Shown here: positions 1 through 8,365 of the stretch, in pieces | Layout of the letters: each line of letters starts with the position of its first letter | How positions within the stretch are numbered: the stretch's first letter is position 1 | NCBI RefSeq assembly: GCF_900187265.1 | Contig: NZ_LT906450.1 | Span: 1,479,444-1,543,443, forward strand | DNA length: 64,000 nt | Direction: 5' to 3' | DNA from: Rhodococcus rhodochrous | Lineage (GTDB): Bacteria; Actinomycetota; Actinomycetes; Mycobacteriales; Mycobacteriaceae | The notes under the pieces: model-generated | Told to the model about the DNA's origin: nothing | What the model saw: only the letters and a program-made list of their open reading frames with translations | Databases searched by the model: none | Translations under genes and position numbers: made by a program

Positions 1-1350
1 GCCGCCGTCGTGTGGGTCACGAGCGCCTATCTGCTCGCCTACGCGGTCCCGCTGCTCGTGACGGGCCGCCTCGGCGATCGCTTCGGTCAGCGCCGGGTCT
101 ATCTCTGTGGGCTCGTGCTGTTCACGATCGCGTCGCTGTGGTGCGGTTTCTCGTCGACGATCGAGATGCTCATCGTCGCCCGCGTGTTCCAGGGATTCGG
201 TGCGGCGCTCATGTCGCCGCAGACCATGGCCGTGGTGACGCGGATCTTCCCGCGTGAACGGCGCGGGACCGCGATGGGCCTGTGGGGCGCTGTGGCCGGG
301 GTCGCGACACTCGTCGGGCCGCTGGCCGGCGGTGTCCTGGTCGACGGCCTGGGCTGGGAGTGGATCTTCTTCGTGAACGTGCCCGTCGGGATCGTCGGGT
401 TCGCGCTCGCCGTGCGGTACGTGCCCGTGCTACCCACGAGCCCGCACCGGTTCGACGTGCTCGGCATGCTGCTCAGCGGTGCCGGACTGTTCTGTCTCGT
501 GTTCGGGATCCAGGAGGGCAATTCCTTCGAGTGGACCTCCCGCGTGTGGGCGCTGATCGGGCTGGGCATCGTCCTGCTCGTCGTGTTCGTCGTCCAGCAG
601 TCGCGCAACCGCGGTGAACCGCTCGTACCGCTGTCTTTGTTCCGGGACCGCAACTTCGGGCTGGCGAACATCGGCATCGCGACGATGGGTTTCGCCATCA
701 CCGGCGTCATGCTGCCGATCATGTTCTACGCCCAGTCGGTTCGCGGTCTGAGTCCGACGGGCGCCGCGATGCTCATGGTGCCGATGGCGGTCTTCAGCGG
801 TGTGCTCGCTCCGCTCGTGGGCAGGCTCGTCGACCGGGTCCATCCGCGGCTGATCGCCGGCACCGGCTTCTCGCTGCTCACCATCGGGCTGGGTTGGCTC
901 GCGCTGGTGATGACCCCGGACGCGGAGATCTGGCAGTTGCTGCTGCCGATCGCCGTGATCGGGGTGGCGAACGCGGGCATCTGGTCGCCGCTCTCGGCCA
1001 CCGCGACGAATGGTCTCGCACCGAGCCGGGCGGGTGCGGGCTCCGGTGTGTACAACACGACGCGTCAGGTCGGTGCGGTGATGGGAAGTGCCGCTCTCGG
1101 CGCCATGATGGCGGCGCGGTTGACGGCCAACGGCGTCGGCGGGGGAGGAGGATCGGCGGAGATGGAGACGACCGGTTCCGTCCTGCCGGAGCCCCTGCAT
1201 GAACCGTTCGCCGCGGCGATGGCCGAATCGTTGTGGCTGCCCGCCGGCATCCTGCTCGTCGGGCTCGTGGCCGTGCTCGCCTTCGACCGGCCCGCGAGTC
1301 AGAAGGAACAGCGTGCCGCCGAGGAGCGTTCGGCGGCAGCGAGCGCCTGA
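1..1350 (+). CDS. MFS drug-efflux transporter, DHA2 (EmrB/QacA) family, 5'-truncated by window edge
   Basis: Proton-driven multidrug exporter of the 14-helix DHA2 family in the cytoplasmic membrane. The frame is open from base 1, so only the first tens of residues are missing; 449 residues are visible. Motif A (GRLGDRFGQRR, visible residues 22-32) lies in the loop after helix 2. The DHA2 signature GPLAGG...WEWIFFVNVPVG follows around residues 105-130. Many hydrophobic segments run to about residue 430, ending in a charged tail. The natural substrate cannot be read from the sequence. The next gene begins 115 bases downstream. Confidence 0.93.
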   Translation, partial: AAVVWVTSAYLLAYAVPLLVTGRLGDRFGQRRVYLCGLVLFTIASLWCGFSSTIEMLIVARVFQGFGAALMSPQTMAVVTRIFPRERRGTAMGLWGAVAGVATLVGPLAGGVLVDGLGWEWIFFVNVPVGIVGFALAVRYVPVLPTSPHRFDVLGMLLSGAGLFCLVFGIQEGNSFEWTSRVWALIGLGIVLLVVFVVQQSRNRGEPLVPLSLFRDRNFGLANIGIATMGFAITGVMLPIMFYAQSVRGLSPTGAAMLMVPMAVFSGVLAPLVGRLVDRVHPRLIAGTGFSLLTIGLGWLALVMTPDAEIWQLLLPIAVIGVANAGIWSPLSATATNGLAPSRAGAGSGVYNTTRQVGAVMGSAALGAMMAARLTANGVGGGGGSAEMETTGSVLPEPLHEPFAAAMAESLWLPAGILLVGLVAVLAFDRPASQKEQRAAEERSAAASA

Positions 1351-1465
1351 CGGACCTCGCATCGACCCCCGCGGCGCCGCTCGAGGTGTCCGTGACCCGC
1401 CGTTTCCTCACATGGTTGTGATCCACGCCATATAGTGCAGGCACGCACGCCGGGTGGGAGGTGGC

Positions 1466-2524
1466 ATGTCGGTGGCCGTAGTGGAAATTTCTGCAGGGAG
1501 TCGTTGGCTCCGGGACGATCGGGTCACTCGCCGCGACAGCGGCATCCTCCAGTACGACTGCCTGGAGCCGTGCCTCGCCGAGCTGCTCGACCGGAGTGCG
1601 CTGCGCTTCGCGAACCGCGTCGCGGTGGTCGACCGGTGCGGCCGCACACTTACCTACCGCGAACTGTGGGCCGCCGCTGCCCGCGTCGCCGGTGGCCTCC
1701 TCGATCAGGGTGTCGGTCCCGCCGACCGGGTGGTGGTCCACCAGCCGAACGGGGTCCGCTGGCTCATCGGTTTCCTGGGCGTGGTCCTCGCCGGGGGTGT
1801 CCCGGTGCTTCCCGACCCGAGTTGCAGCCCCGAGGAGGCCGCGGAGATCGAGGTCCACAGCGGGGCGGTGCTCACCCTCGACTCCGATCTGCCCGACGGC
1901 GTCGCCTTCCTCGACGGAGGCGCGTCACCGGACGAACTCGCGGTGCTCTACTACGTGCGCGTCGCCGGTGGTGGACTGCGCGGCGTCGAACTGACCAACA
2001 CCAACGTGCTGTCGACGATCGAGGCGGTCGCCCACGCGATGGATCTCGTCGGTGACGGCGTACGGACGGTGCTGACGGCGCCGTTGTCCACGGCAGCCGG
2101 ATGCAGCGTCCAGTTGCTGCCCACCCTCGCCTTCGGGGGAACCGTCGTGGTCTCGGGATCCCGTGTGATCCGCGCACCGTGGCGCCATCTCCGCGCCGCC
2201 TTCCCCGCCTCGCGCTTCGTACGGGGATGGGGTGTCGCCGAGACCGGCGGGATCGGTCTGCTGCTCCCTTCGGAACACCGCGCCCGTCATCCCCGCAGTG
2301 TCGGTGTGCCGTTCGGAGGGATCGAGGTCGCGCTGCTCGGACCCGACGCCGAACACGGCACCGGCGAACTGCTCTGCCGCGGACCGAGCGTGGCCCGCCG
2401 CTACTGGTGCGATCCGTGCGCCACGGACGAGGCGTTCACGGACGACGGCTGGTTCCGCACGGGCGATCAGGTGCGCATCGACGACGAGGGCTTCGTCGAG
2501 CAGATCGCCGTCCGGGTGTCGTGA
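1466..2524 (+). CDS. Degenerate, C-terminally truncated AMP-dependent acyl-CoA ligase-like protein
   Basis: A 352-residue protein with the N-terminal fold of the ANL (acyl-CoA synthetase/adenylation) superfamily. The ATG at 1466 has GGGAGG just upstream and is preferred to an in-frame GTG at 1454. Recognisable parts are TLTYRELWAAAARVAGGL near residue 55, the WGVAETGG stretch matching motif A5, and DGWFRTGDQVRID matching motif A7 near the C terminus. The phosphate-binding loop, normally TSGTTGxPKG, reads VRVAGGGLRG (bases about 1955-1984). The protein stops just after the hinge, so the C-terminal lid domain with its catalytic lysine is absent. Activity as an adenylating enzyme is therefore unlikely. 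It may be a decayed gene or a binding protein. The reading frame is intact with normal codon use. Confidence 0.8.
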   Translation: MSVAVVEISAGSRWLRDDRVTRRDSGILQYDCLEPCLAELLDRSALRFANRVAVVDRCGRTLTYRELWAAAARVAGGLLDQGVGPADRVVVHQPNGVRWLIGFLGVVLAGGVPVLPDPSCSPEEAAEIEVHSGAVLTLDSDLPDGVAFLDGGASPDELAVLYYVRVAGGGLRGVELTNTNVLSTIEAVAHAMDLVGDGVRTVLTAPLSTAAGCSVQLLPTLAFGGTVVVSGSRVIRAPWRHLRAAFPASRFVRGWGVAETGGIGLLLPSEHRARHPRSVGVPFGGIEVALLGPDAEHGTGELLCRGPSVARRYWCDPCATDEAFTDDGWFRTGDQVRIDDEGFVEQIAVRVS

Positions 2525-2602
2525 ACCCTGGAACAGGTTCTCGTCGGGTATACAGCCTGTAGCCGGGTGAACCGGCATTTTCCGTAGTGGAGAGGTGTGT
2601 CC

Positions 2603-3364
2603 ATGTCCGACGTAGTCCTGCTCGAACGACGCGATCGCGTTCTCGTCATCACCATCAACCGGCCCGAGGCGCGCAACGCCGTCAACGCCGCCGTGAGCCA
2701 CGCGCTCGCCGAGGCGGTCGACCAACTCGACAGCGACGACTCCCTGTCTGTCGGCGTGCTCACCGGCGCCGGCGGCACCTTCTGCGCGGGCATGGACCTC
2801 AAGGCATTCGTCGCCGGCGAGAACGTGGTCGTACCCGGCAAGGGTCTCGGCTTCACGGAGGCGCCGCCGCGCAAACCGCTCATCTCCGCCGTCGAAGGAT
2901 TCGCCCTCGCCGGCGGAACCGAACTCATCCTGGCCACCGACCTCGTCGTGGCCGCGAAGGACGCGAAGTTCGGCATCCCGGAGGTCAAGCGCGGCCTCGT
3001 CGCCGGTGGCGGCGGCCTACTGCGCCTGCCGTCGCGCATCCCCTACCAGAAGGCCCTCGAACTCGCCCTCACCGGGGACGCGTTCACCGCCGAGGAAGGC
3101 TACGGATACGGTTTCGTCAATCGCCTCACCGAACCCGGTGGGGCACTCGAGGGCGCATTCGAACTGGCCGAGCGCATCACGGCGAACGGACCGCTCGCCG
3201 TGGCGGCGACCAAGGAGATCATCGTCCGCTCGGCCGACTGGTCGAGCGAGGAGGCGTTCGCGAAGCAGATGGAGATCATGGCGCCCGTGTTCACCTCGGA
3301 GGACGCACGTGAAGGCGCCACTGCCTTCGCCGAGAAGCGGCCTCCCGTGTGGAAGGGACGCTGA
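2603..3364 (+). CDS. Crotonase-family enoyl-CoA hydratase/isomerase
   Basis: A 253-residue crotonase-superfamily enzyme acting on acyl-CoA thioesters in the cytoplasm, probably in fatty-acid or side-chain beta-oxidation. The oxyanion-hole segments are GGTFCAGMDL (about 56-65) and ALAGGTEL. Both acidic positions used by enoyl-CoA hydratases are present, in GGTEL and in FGIPEV, so hydratase chemistry is possible. The ATG at 2603 is seven bases after GGAGAGG; a GTG six bases earlier is too close to it. The substrate is not evident. Confidence 0.92.
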   Translation: MSDVVLLERRDRVLVITINRPEARNAVNAAVSHALAEAVDQLDSDDSLSVGVLTGAGGTFCAGMDLKAFVAGENVVVPGKGLGFTEAPPRKPLISAVEGFALAGGTELILATDLVVAAKDAKFGIPEVKRGLVAGGGGLLRLPSRIPYQKALELALTGDAFTAEEGYGYGFVNRLTEPGGALEGAFELAERITANGPLAVAATKEIIVRSADWSSEEAFAKQMEIMAPVFTSEDAREGATAFAEKRPPVWKGR

Positions 3365-3409
3365 TCGCCGGACACTCGAGTTGAGGGAACGAGAGATGGT
3401 GAGGATTGC

Positions 3410-4342
3410 GTGACCGACGGATTCGCAGAACTGCACGTGCACATCGAGGGCACGCTCGAACCCGAGTTGATCCTCGCCCTCGCCGAGCGGAACCGCGTCG
3501 AGCTGCCCTATCGCGATCTCGACGATCTGCGCAGTCGCTACGAGTTCACCGATCTACAGTCGTTCCTCGACCTGTACTACGCGAACATGGAGGTCCTGCG
3601 CACCGCGCAGGACTTCGCCGACCTCGCCCGCGCCTATTTCGCTCGCGCGGCGCGGGCGGGCGTCACCCGCGCGGAATTCTTCTTCGATCCGCAGGCCCAC
3701 ACCTCGCGCGGTGTTCCGCTGCACGAGGTCGTGGCCGGACTCTCCGACGCCGTCGCCGGGGCACACCGGGAGTTCGGGGTCGACGCGGCGATGATCGCGT
3801 CGATCGTGCGCGATCGCCCTGTGCCCGAAGCACACGAGGTGTTCGGCGAACTGCTGCGCCTCGGCGCGCCGATCATCGCGCTCGGCCTGGACTCCGCGGA
3901 GGTGGGCCACCCGCCGTCGCTGTTCGAGGACGTCTTCGCGCGGGCACGGGCCGAGGGTCTCCACATCACGGCGCACGCGGGGGAGGAGGGACCGCCGGAG
4001 TACGTGTGGCAGGCGCTCGACCTCCTCGGTGCCGAGCGCATCGACCACGGCATCCGCTCGCTCGAGGATCCCGAGCTCGTCGCGCGCCTGGTCGACGAGA
4101 GTATTCCGCTCACCGTCTGCCCGTTCTCGAATGTCCGTCTCCGCGTGGTGGATACGCTCGCCGACCATCCGTTGCGTCGCATGCTCGAGGCGGGCCTGTC
4201 GGTGAGCGTGCACTCGGACGATCCCGCCTATTTCGGCGGCTACGTCGACGACAATCTCGCGGGGCTGAAGGACCGGCTCGGCCTCACCGAGGCCGAACGG
4301 GATGTGCTCCGGCGCAATTCGTGGGACGCCGCCTTCCTCTGA
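3410..4342 (+). CDS. Adenine deaminase (adenosine deaminase-family metallohydrolase)
   Basis: Zinc amidohydrolase of the adenosine/adenine deaminase family, 310 residues, that would convert adenine to hypoxanthine (or adenosine to inosine) in purine salvage. Metal and catalytic motifs are in order: LHVHIEGTL near the N terminus (paired His), HAGEEGPPEY (metal His and catalytic Glu), IDHGIR, and HSDDPAYFGGYV (Asp pair). The HAGEEGPPEY and SDDPAYFGGYV wording is closer to characterised bacterial and yeast adenine deaminases than to adenosine deaminase, which favours adenine. GTG start preceded by GGTGAGG; the gene begins 45 bases after the crotonase. Confidence 0.88.
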   Translation: MTDGFAELHVHIEGTLEPELILALAERNRVELPYRDLDDLRSRYEFTDLQSFLDLYYANMEVLRTAQDFADLARAYFARAARAGVTRAEFFFDPQAHTSRGVPLHEVVAGLSDAVAGAHREFGVDAAMIASIVRDRPVPEAHEVFGELLRLGAPIIALGLDSAEVGHPPSLFEDVFARARAEGLHITAHAGEEGPPEYVWQALDLLGAERIDHGIRSLEDPELVARLVDESIPLTVCPFSNVRLRVVDTLADHPLRRMLEAGLSVSVHSDDPAYFGGYVDDNLAGLKDRLGLTEAERDVLRRNSWDAAFL

Positions 4343-4369
4343 GCCCGCCCGGGAGGGTCCGCCCGTGCG

Positions 4370-5677
4370 TCACTCGCCCAGGACGCGGCGCAGATACGGG
4401 TTCGTGAAGGCTCGCTGCGGATCCACGCGGTCGCGCACGGCGAGGAAGTCGTCGAAGCGGGGATAGAGCTCGCGCAGATCGTCGACGGTCAGGGAATGGA
4501 GCTTGCCCCAGTGCGGACGTCCCTGTGCGGCACGCAGGATCGGCTCGACTCCGTCGAAGTAGGCCGTGTGGTCGCGCCGATGGTACTGGTGCACGGCCAC
4601 ATAGGCGGTGTCGCGGCCGTGGGCCGTGGACAGCCACACGTCGTCACCCTGCGCGAACCGAACCTCCACCGGGAAACCGATACGAACATCCTTGCGCTGC
4701 AGCCACGCATCGATCTCGCGCAGGACCTCGGGCAGATGCTCGGCGGGGAGCGCGTACTCCATCTCCCGGAACCGCACCCGGCGGATGGAGGCGAACACCC
4801 GGTAACTGCGGTCGACGAAGGTGCGCGGGGACAGCGCCCGTGACGCGACCCGGTTCAGCGCCGGAATGGTGGCGGGAACCCGCGTGCCGACCTGCTGGAA
4901 GAGCGCGAAGGCGCCGTTGGAGAGCAGTTCGTCGTCGAGGAGGGTGCGTATCCGCCCGACCGGCTGCACCGGTGCCTCACCGGGAAGGCGGGTGTTGCGT
5001 TTGACGAGCACCCCGTCGGTGTGCGGGAACCAGTAGAACTCGAAATGGTCGACGCCGCTGCGCAGTTCGTCGAGGGCCTCGAGTGTCGTCCGGAGCGACG
5101 ACGGCGATTCCTCCGCGCGCAGGCGGAATGCGGGGACGCAGTCGAGCGTCACGGTCGCGAGCACGCCGAGGGCGCCGAGTCCGAGCCGCGCGGCCTCGAA
5201 CAGGTCGGGTTCGTGTTCGGGGGAGCAGTCCACGATCCTGCCGTCGGCGAGCACGATCGTCGCACCGCACACGGCTGCCGCCAGTCCGCGGAAGGTCGCG
5301 CCGGTGCCGTGGGTGCCGGTCGAGATCGCGCCGGCGACGGACTGGACGTCGATGTCGCCGAGATTCGGTACGGCGAGGCCCCGCGCCCACAGCAGGTCGC
5401 TCAGGTCGTGCAGTCGTGTCCCGGCCCGCACGGTGACACGTGCGCCGGTGGCCGACGGTTCCACCGCGACGAGACCGGACATCCGGTCGAGCGAGATCAG
5501 CGTGCCGTCGGTGACGGCCGCGCCGGTGAACGAGTGCCCGGCGCCCACGGCCTTGACGTGTTCGCCCAGCTCGGAGGCGCGGACGACGACGCGCGCGAGG
5601 TCGTCGGTGCTGCCGGGGGTCTCGAATCGGCGAGGTGCCGCACTCTCGGTGCGAGCCCAGTTGTGCCAGGTGGCCAT
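4370..5677 (-). CDS. D-arabinono/L-gulono-1,4-lactone oxidase or dehydrogenase (VAO-type flavoprotein)
   Basis: A 435-residue FAD enzyme oxidising a sugar 1,4-lactone, as in ascorbate-type pathways. The N-terminal PCMH FAD domain carries VGAGHSFTGAAVTDG (about 43-57) and THGTGATFRG. The C-terminal half is the ALO domain, ending in FTNPYLRRVLG. In mycobacteria the closest family member is a dehydrogenase that passes electrons to cytochrome c rather than O2; which applies here cannot be decided by eye. It is divergent from the TetR gene at 5754, separated by 76 bases that hold a palindrome, so control by that regulator is likely. Confidence 0.9.
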   Translation of the reverse strand: MATWHNWARTESAAPRRFETPGSTDDLARVVVRASELGEHVKAVGAGHSFTGAAVTDGTLISLDRMSGLVAVEPSATGARVTVRAGTRLHDLSDLLWARGLAVPNLGDIDVQSVAGAISTGTHGTGATFRGLAAAVCGATIVLADGRIVDCSPEHEPDLFEAARLGLGALGVLATVTLDCVPAFRLRAEESPSSLRTTLEALDELRSGVDHFEFYWFPHTDGVLVKRNTRLPGEAPVQPVGRIRTLLDDELLSNGAFALFQQVGTRVPATIPALNRVASRALSPRTFVDRSYRVFASIRRVRFREMEYALPAEHLPEVLREIDAWLQRKDVRIGFPVEVRFAQGDDVWLSTAHGRDTAYVAVHQYHRRDHTAYFDGVEPILRAAQGRPHWGKLHSLTVDDLRELYPRFDDFLAVRDRVDPQRAFTNPYLRRVLGE

Positions 5678-5692
5678 GCCTCATCTTCGACC

Positions 5693-5706
5693 TGGACGAG
5701 CGTCCA
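5693..5706. promoter_or_regulatory. Palindromic TetR-type operator in a divergent promoter
   Basis: TGGACG-AG-CGTCCA is a perfect 6-2-6 inverted repeat. It lies 15 bases upstream of the lactone oxidase start on one side and 47 bases upstream of the tetR start on the other. Size, symmetry and place suit a TetR-dimer operator controlling both genes. The symmetry is seen directly; the binding is inferred. Confidence 0.6.
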
Positions 5707-5753
5707 AGTCAACACCTCCTCGCGAACCTTTCCCGACCTCTACCATCAGGGTC

Positions 5754-6398
5754 ATGCCGAATCGGTTGCCTGCTGACGAGCGCCGCGCCCAACTCGTGGG
5801 TGCAGCACTGGAACTGGCGGAAGGCGGGGGAGTCGGAGCCGTCACGGTCCGCGCCGTCGCCGAGAAGGCCGGAGTGTCACTGGGCGTCGTCCACTACTGT
5901 TTCGACAGCAAGGAAGCCCTCGTCGTCGCGATGGCGAACGCCGTCGTCGGCGAACTCGCCGGGGCCATGCACGCGGCCTTCGACGTGCCCGAGGACACGC
6001 AGCAGACGGGCGGCGTCGACTGTCTCCGCTCGATGCTCCACACCGGCCTCCGCTCCATGTGGTCGGCGATCGAGTCCACACCGGGGCTGCAGACCCTCAC
6101 CTACGAGATCACCGCCTACTCGCTCCGGCAGCGCACCGACGGTAGTCCCGCCAGCGGCGACATCGCCGTGGAGCAGTACCGCCTCATGGACGAGCAGGCC
6201 CGGCTGTTCCTCGACACGTGCGCCGAGCGATGCGACGTCGAATGGTCGCTGCCCACTTCGACGCTCGCACGACTGTCGCTGTCCGTGCTCGACGGAGTCG
6301 TGCTCCGGTGGCTCGTCGATCGGGACGGCGACGCGGCCACGACCGAACTGGGAGTCGTCGCCGACATCATCGCGACCCGTGCCGTAGAACGTTCCTGA
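5754..6398 (+). CDS. TetR/AcrR-family transcriptional regulator
   Basis: A 214-residue TetR-type repressor. The N-terminal helix-turn-helix spans about residues 10-55 (GVGAVTVRAVAEKAGVSLG then VVHYCFDSKEALV). The rest is a helical ligand-binding domain with no recognised family. The ATG at 5754 is the first residue of the conserved domain. It is divergent from the lactone oxidase and only 29 bases upstream of the racemase-fold enzyme, so it may control both; the palindrome at 5693-5706 is the obvious operator. Confidence 0.92.
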   Translation: MPNRLPADERRAQLVGAALELAEGGGVGAVTVRAVAEKAGVSLGVVHYCFDSKEALVVAMANAVVGELAGAMHAAFDVPEDTQQTGGVDCLRSMLHTGLRSMWSAIESTPGLQTLTYEITAYSLRQRTDGSPASGDIAVEQYRLMDEQARLFLDTCAERCDVEWSLPTSTLARLSLSVLDGVVLRWLVDRDGDAATTELGVVADIIATRAVERS

Positions 6399-6427
6399 CC
6401 CCACCCGACCTTCCGAAGGGATCGCCC

Positions 6428-7633
6428 GTGCTCCGTGCGGCTTCCGCTCACGACGACGCCCTCGACCGGGTGCAGGCGGCGACGGCCGACCTCGACCCGC
6501 CGTTCGCCGCCGTCGATCTGCCCACCCTGCGACGCAACGCCGACGACCTGATCCGCCGCGCGAACGGTGTGCCCGTGCGGGTCGCGAGCAAGTCGGTGCG
6601 CTGCCGCGCCGTCCTGTCCGAGGTCCTGGGTCCGGAGCTGACCGCCCGCGGTGGCTTTCGCGGCATCATGACGTATTCGCTGCGCGAGGCACTGTGGCTC
6701 GTCGAGCGCGGCGCCCGCGACATCCTGATGGGATATCCGACGGTCGACCGGACGGCGCTCGGGCATCTCGCGGCGTCGTCCGAAGCGGCACAGGCGATCA
6801 CGCTCATGATCGATTCGGCGGAGCACCTTCGCATCATCCGTGGGGCAGCTCGTGAGGCACCGGGGAAGAACGACTTCCGCCCGAGGGTCTGCCTGGACAT
6901 CGATGCGTCGCTGCGAGTGGGTCCGGTCCACCTCGGGGTGCGGCGTTCGCCGATACGCACTCCCGAGGCCGCGGCCGAGCTGGCCCGGCGCGCCGAGGCC
7001 GCCGGGTTCGACGTCGTCGGCGTGATGTTCTACGAAGCGCAGATCGCGGGTCTGCCCGACTCGTCGCTGCCGGTCCGGCTCGTCAAGGGCCTGTCGGCGC
7101 GGGAACTCGCCTCGCGCCGTCGTGCCGTGGTGGACGCGGTCCGAGCGGTCGTCGGCGAACTCGAACTGGTGAACGGCGGGGGCACCGGGTCGCTCGAGGT
7201 GACCACCGCCGACCGGGTCGTCACCGAGGCCACGGCGGGATCGGGACTGTACGTCCCCACCCTGTTCGACGGCTACCGCGCGTTCACACCGGAACCGTCG
7301 ATGTTCTTCGCGCTGCCCGCCGTGCGGAAACCGGCACCGTCGATCACGACGTTGTTCGGCGGCGGATACATCGCGTCCGGCCCACCCGGGGCCTCACGGG
7401 TCCCGCGTCCGGTCCGTCCCGAGGGCCTGAAGCTGCTGGGGACGGAAGGCGCGGGGGAGGTGCAGACCCCGGTGCGTGGTCGCGCGGCCGCGTCGATCCC
7501 GATCGGGGGACGGGTGTGGTTCCGGCACGCGAAGGCCGGCGAACTGTGCGAGAGATTCGACCGGGTGTACCTCGTCGACGAGCACGGACGCACCGAGGTG
7601 CCCACCTACCGCGGCGAGGGCGGCTGCTGGTGA
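6428..7633 (+). CDS. Alanine-racemase-fold PLP enzyme (amino acid deaminase/aldolase family)
   Basis: A 401-residue PLP-dependent enzyme of the alanine racemase N-terminal fold, of the sort annotated as amino acid deaminase/aldolase or D-threonine-aldolase-like. The PLP lysine is expected in PVRVASKSVRCRAVL (about residues 50-64), and GGGTGS near residue 245 forms the phosphate-binding loop. GTG start, with GAAGGGA a few bases upstream. It follows tetR by 29 bases. The reaction and substrate are not fixed by sequence alone. Confidence 0.85.
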   Translation: MLRAASAHDDALDRVQAATADLDPPFAAVDLPTLRRNADDLIRRANGVPVRVASKSVRCRAVLSEVLGPELTARGGFRGIMTYSLREALWLVERGARDILMGYPTVDRTALGHLAASSEAAQAITLMIDSAEHLRIIRGAAREAPGKNDFRPRVCLDIDASLRVGPVHLGVRRSPIRTPEAAAELARRAEAAGFDVVGVMFYEAQIAGLPDSSLPVRLVKGLSARELASRRRAVVDAVRAVVGELELVNGGGTGSLEVTTADRVVTEATAGSGLYVPTLFDGYRAFTPEPSMFFALPAVRKPAPSITTLFGGGYIASGPPGASRVPRPVRPEGLKLLGTEGAGEVQTPVRGRAAASIPIGGRVWFRHAKAGELCERFDRVYLVDEHGRTEVPTYRGEGGCW

Positions 7634-7660
7634 CCTCTCGCCTCCGGCGAGAATGAGTCC

Positions 7661-8293
7661 ATGCCGTTGACGTTCTTCCCCGGATCGGTCGGCCGGGTCC
7701 ACTGGCGGTCCTGGCCGGTCGACGACGCGCGTGCCGGTGTCGTGTTCGCCCACGGCTTCGGGCAGCACACCGGGCATTACCACCGCTTCGCGTCCGGTCT
7801 CGCGGCCCACGGCATCGCACTGTGGGGACTCGACCTCGCCGGACACGGGCTGTCGGAGGGAGAGCCCGGCTCGCCGGGCGATGTCGGCCTCCACGCCGAG
7901 GACTTCGGCGTGCTCGCCGGGATCGCCGCCGGGTCGGGTCTGCCCCTGGTGGCGATGGGGCATTCGCTCGGTGCGGCGACCGTCCTGACGGCGCTGGCGC
8001 CCGACGCGTCCATCGACACCCGTTTCGCGGCCGTCGTCCTGTGCGGCACACCGCGCACCGCGGCGCTGCCGGCGACGGCCGAAGCCCTTCGTGCGAGCGA
8101 CCTGCCGGTCCTGCTGGTCCACGGCGTCGACGACCGGCTCGCCCCGATGGATCCGGTGCGCGACTGGGCGGCGGCGGTGCCGCGGGCGCAGTTGCTCGAC
8201 TATCCCGATGCCGGGCACGACCTGCTCCACGAGCCCGTCCATCGCAGGGTGACCTCGGACGTCGCCGAGTTCGTGGGCGGTCTGTCCGTCTGA
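7661..8293 (+). CDS. Alpha/beta hydrolase, monoacylglycerol-lipase-like
   Basis: A 210-residue serine hydrolase, probably an esterase or monoacylglycerol lipase. The nucleophile elbow is MGHSLG (about 103-108); the oxyanion strand has VFAHGFGQHTGHY; the acid is expected in LLVHGVDDRLAP and the histidine in DAGHDLLHE. It is about 60 residues shorter than typical monoglyceride lipases, mainly through a reduced lid. A strong hairpin terminator follows directly. Confidence 0.87.
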   Translation: MPLTFFPGSVGRVHWRSWPVDDARAGVVFAHGFGQHTGHYHRFASGLAAHGIALWGLDLAGHGLSEGEPGSPGDVGLHAEDFGVLAGIAAGSGLPLVAMGHSLGAATVLTALAPDASIDTRFAAVVLCGTPRTAALPATAEALRASDLPVLLVHGVDDRLAPMDPVRDWAAAVPRAQLLDYPDAGHDLLHEPVHRRVTSDVAEFVGGLSV

Positions 8294-8311
8294 CACCGCA
8301 GTCCCCGGAAG

Positions 8312-8355
8312 ACCACCGGGCCCCTCGCGCTGGCGGTTGCGAGGGGCCCGGTGGT
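8312..8355. terminator. Bidirectional hairpin terminator
   Basis: A perfect 17-base-pair stem (8312-8328 with 8339-8355) around a 10-base loop lies between two convergent genes, the hydrolase ending at 8293 and fadD15 ending at 8366. It can serve both strands. Confidence 0.88.
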
Positions 8356-8365
8356 GTTCGGAGCG

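Noticed and set aside
1416-1436. A TTGTGA/TATAGT promoter before the AMP-ligase relic
   Set aside because: The spacing between the two hexamers is only nine bases. TATAGT alone may be a -10 element, but no matching -35 is clear.
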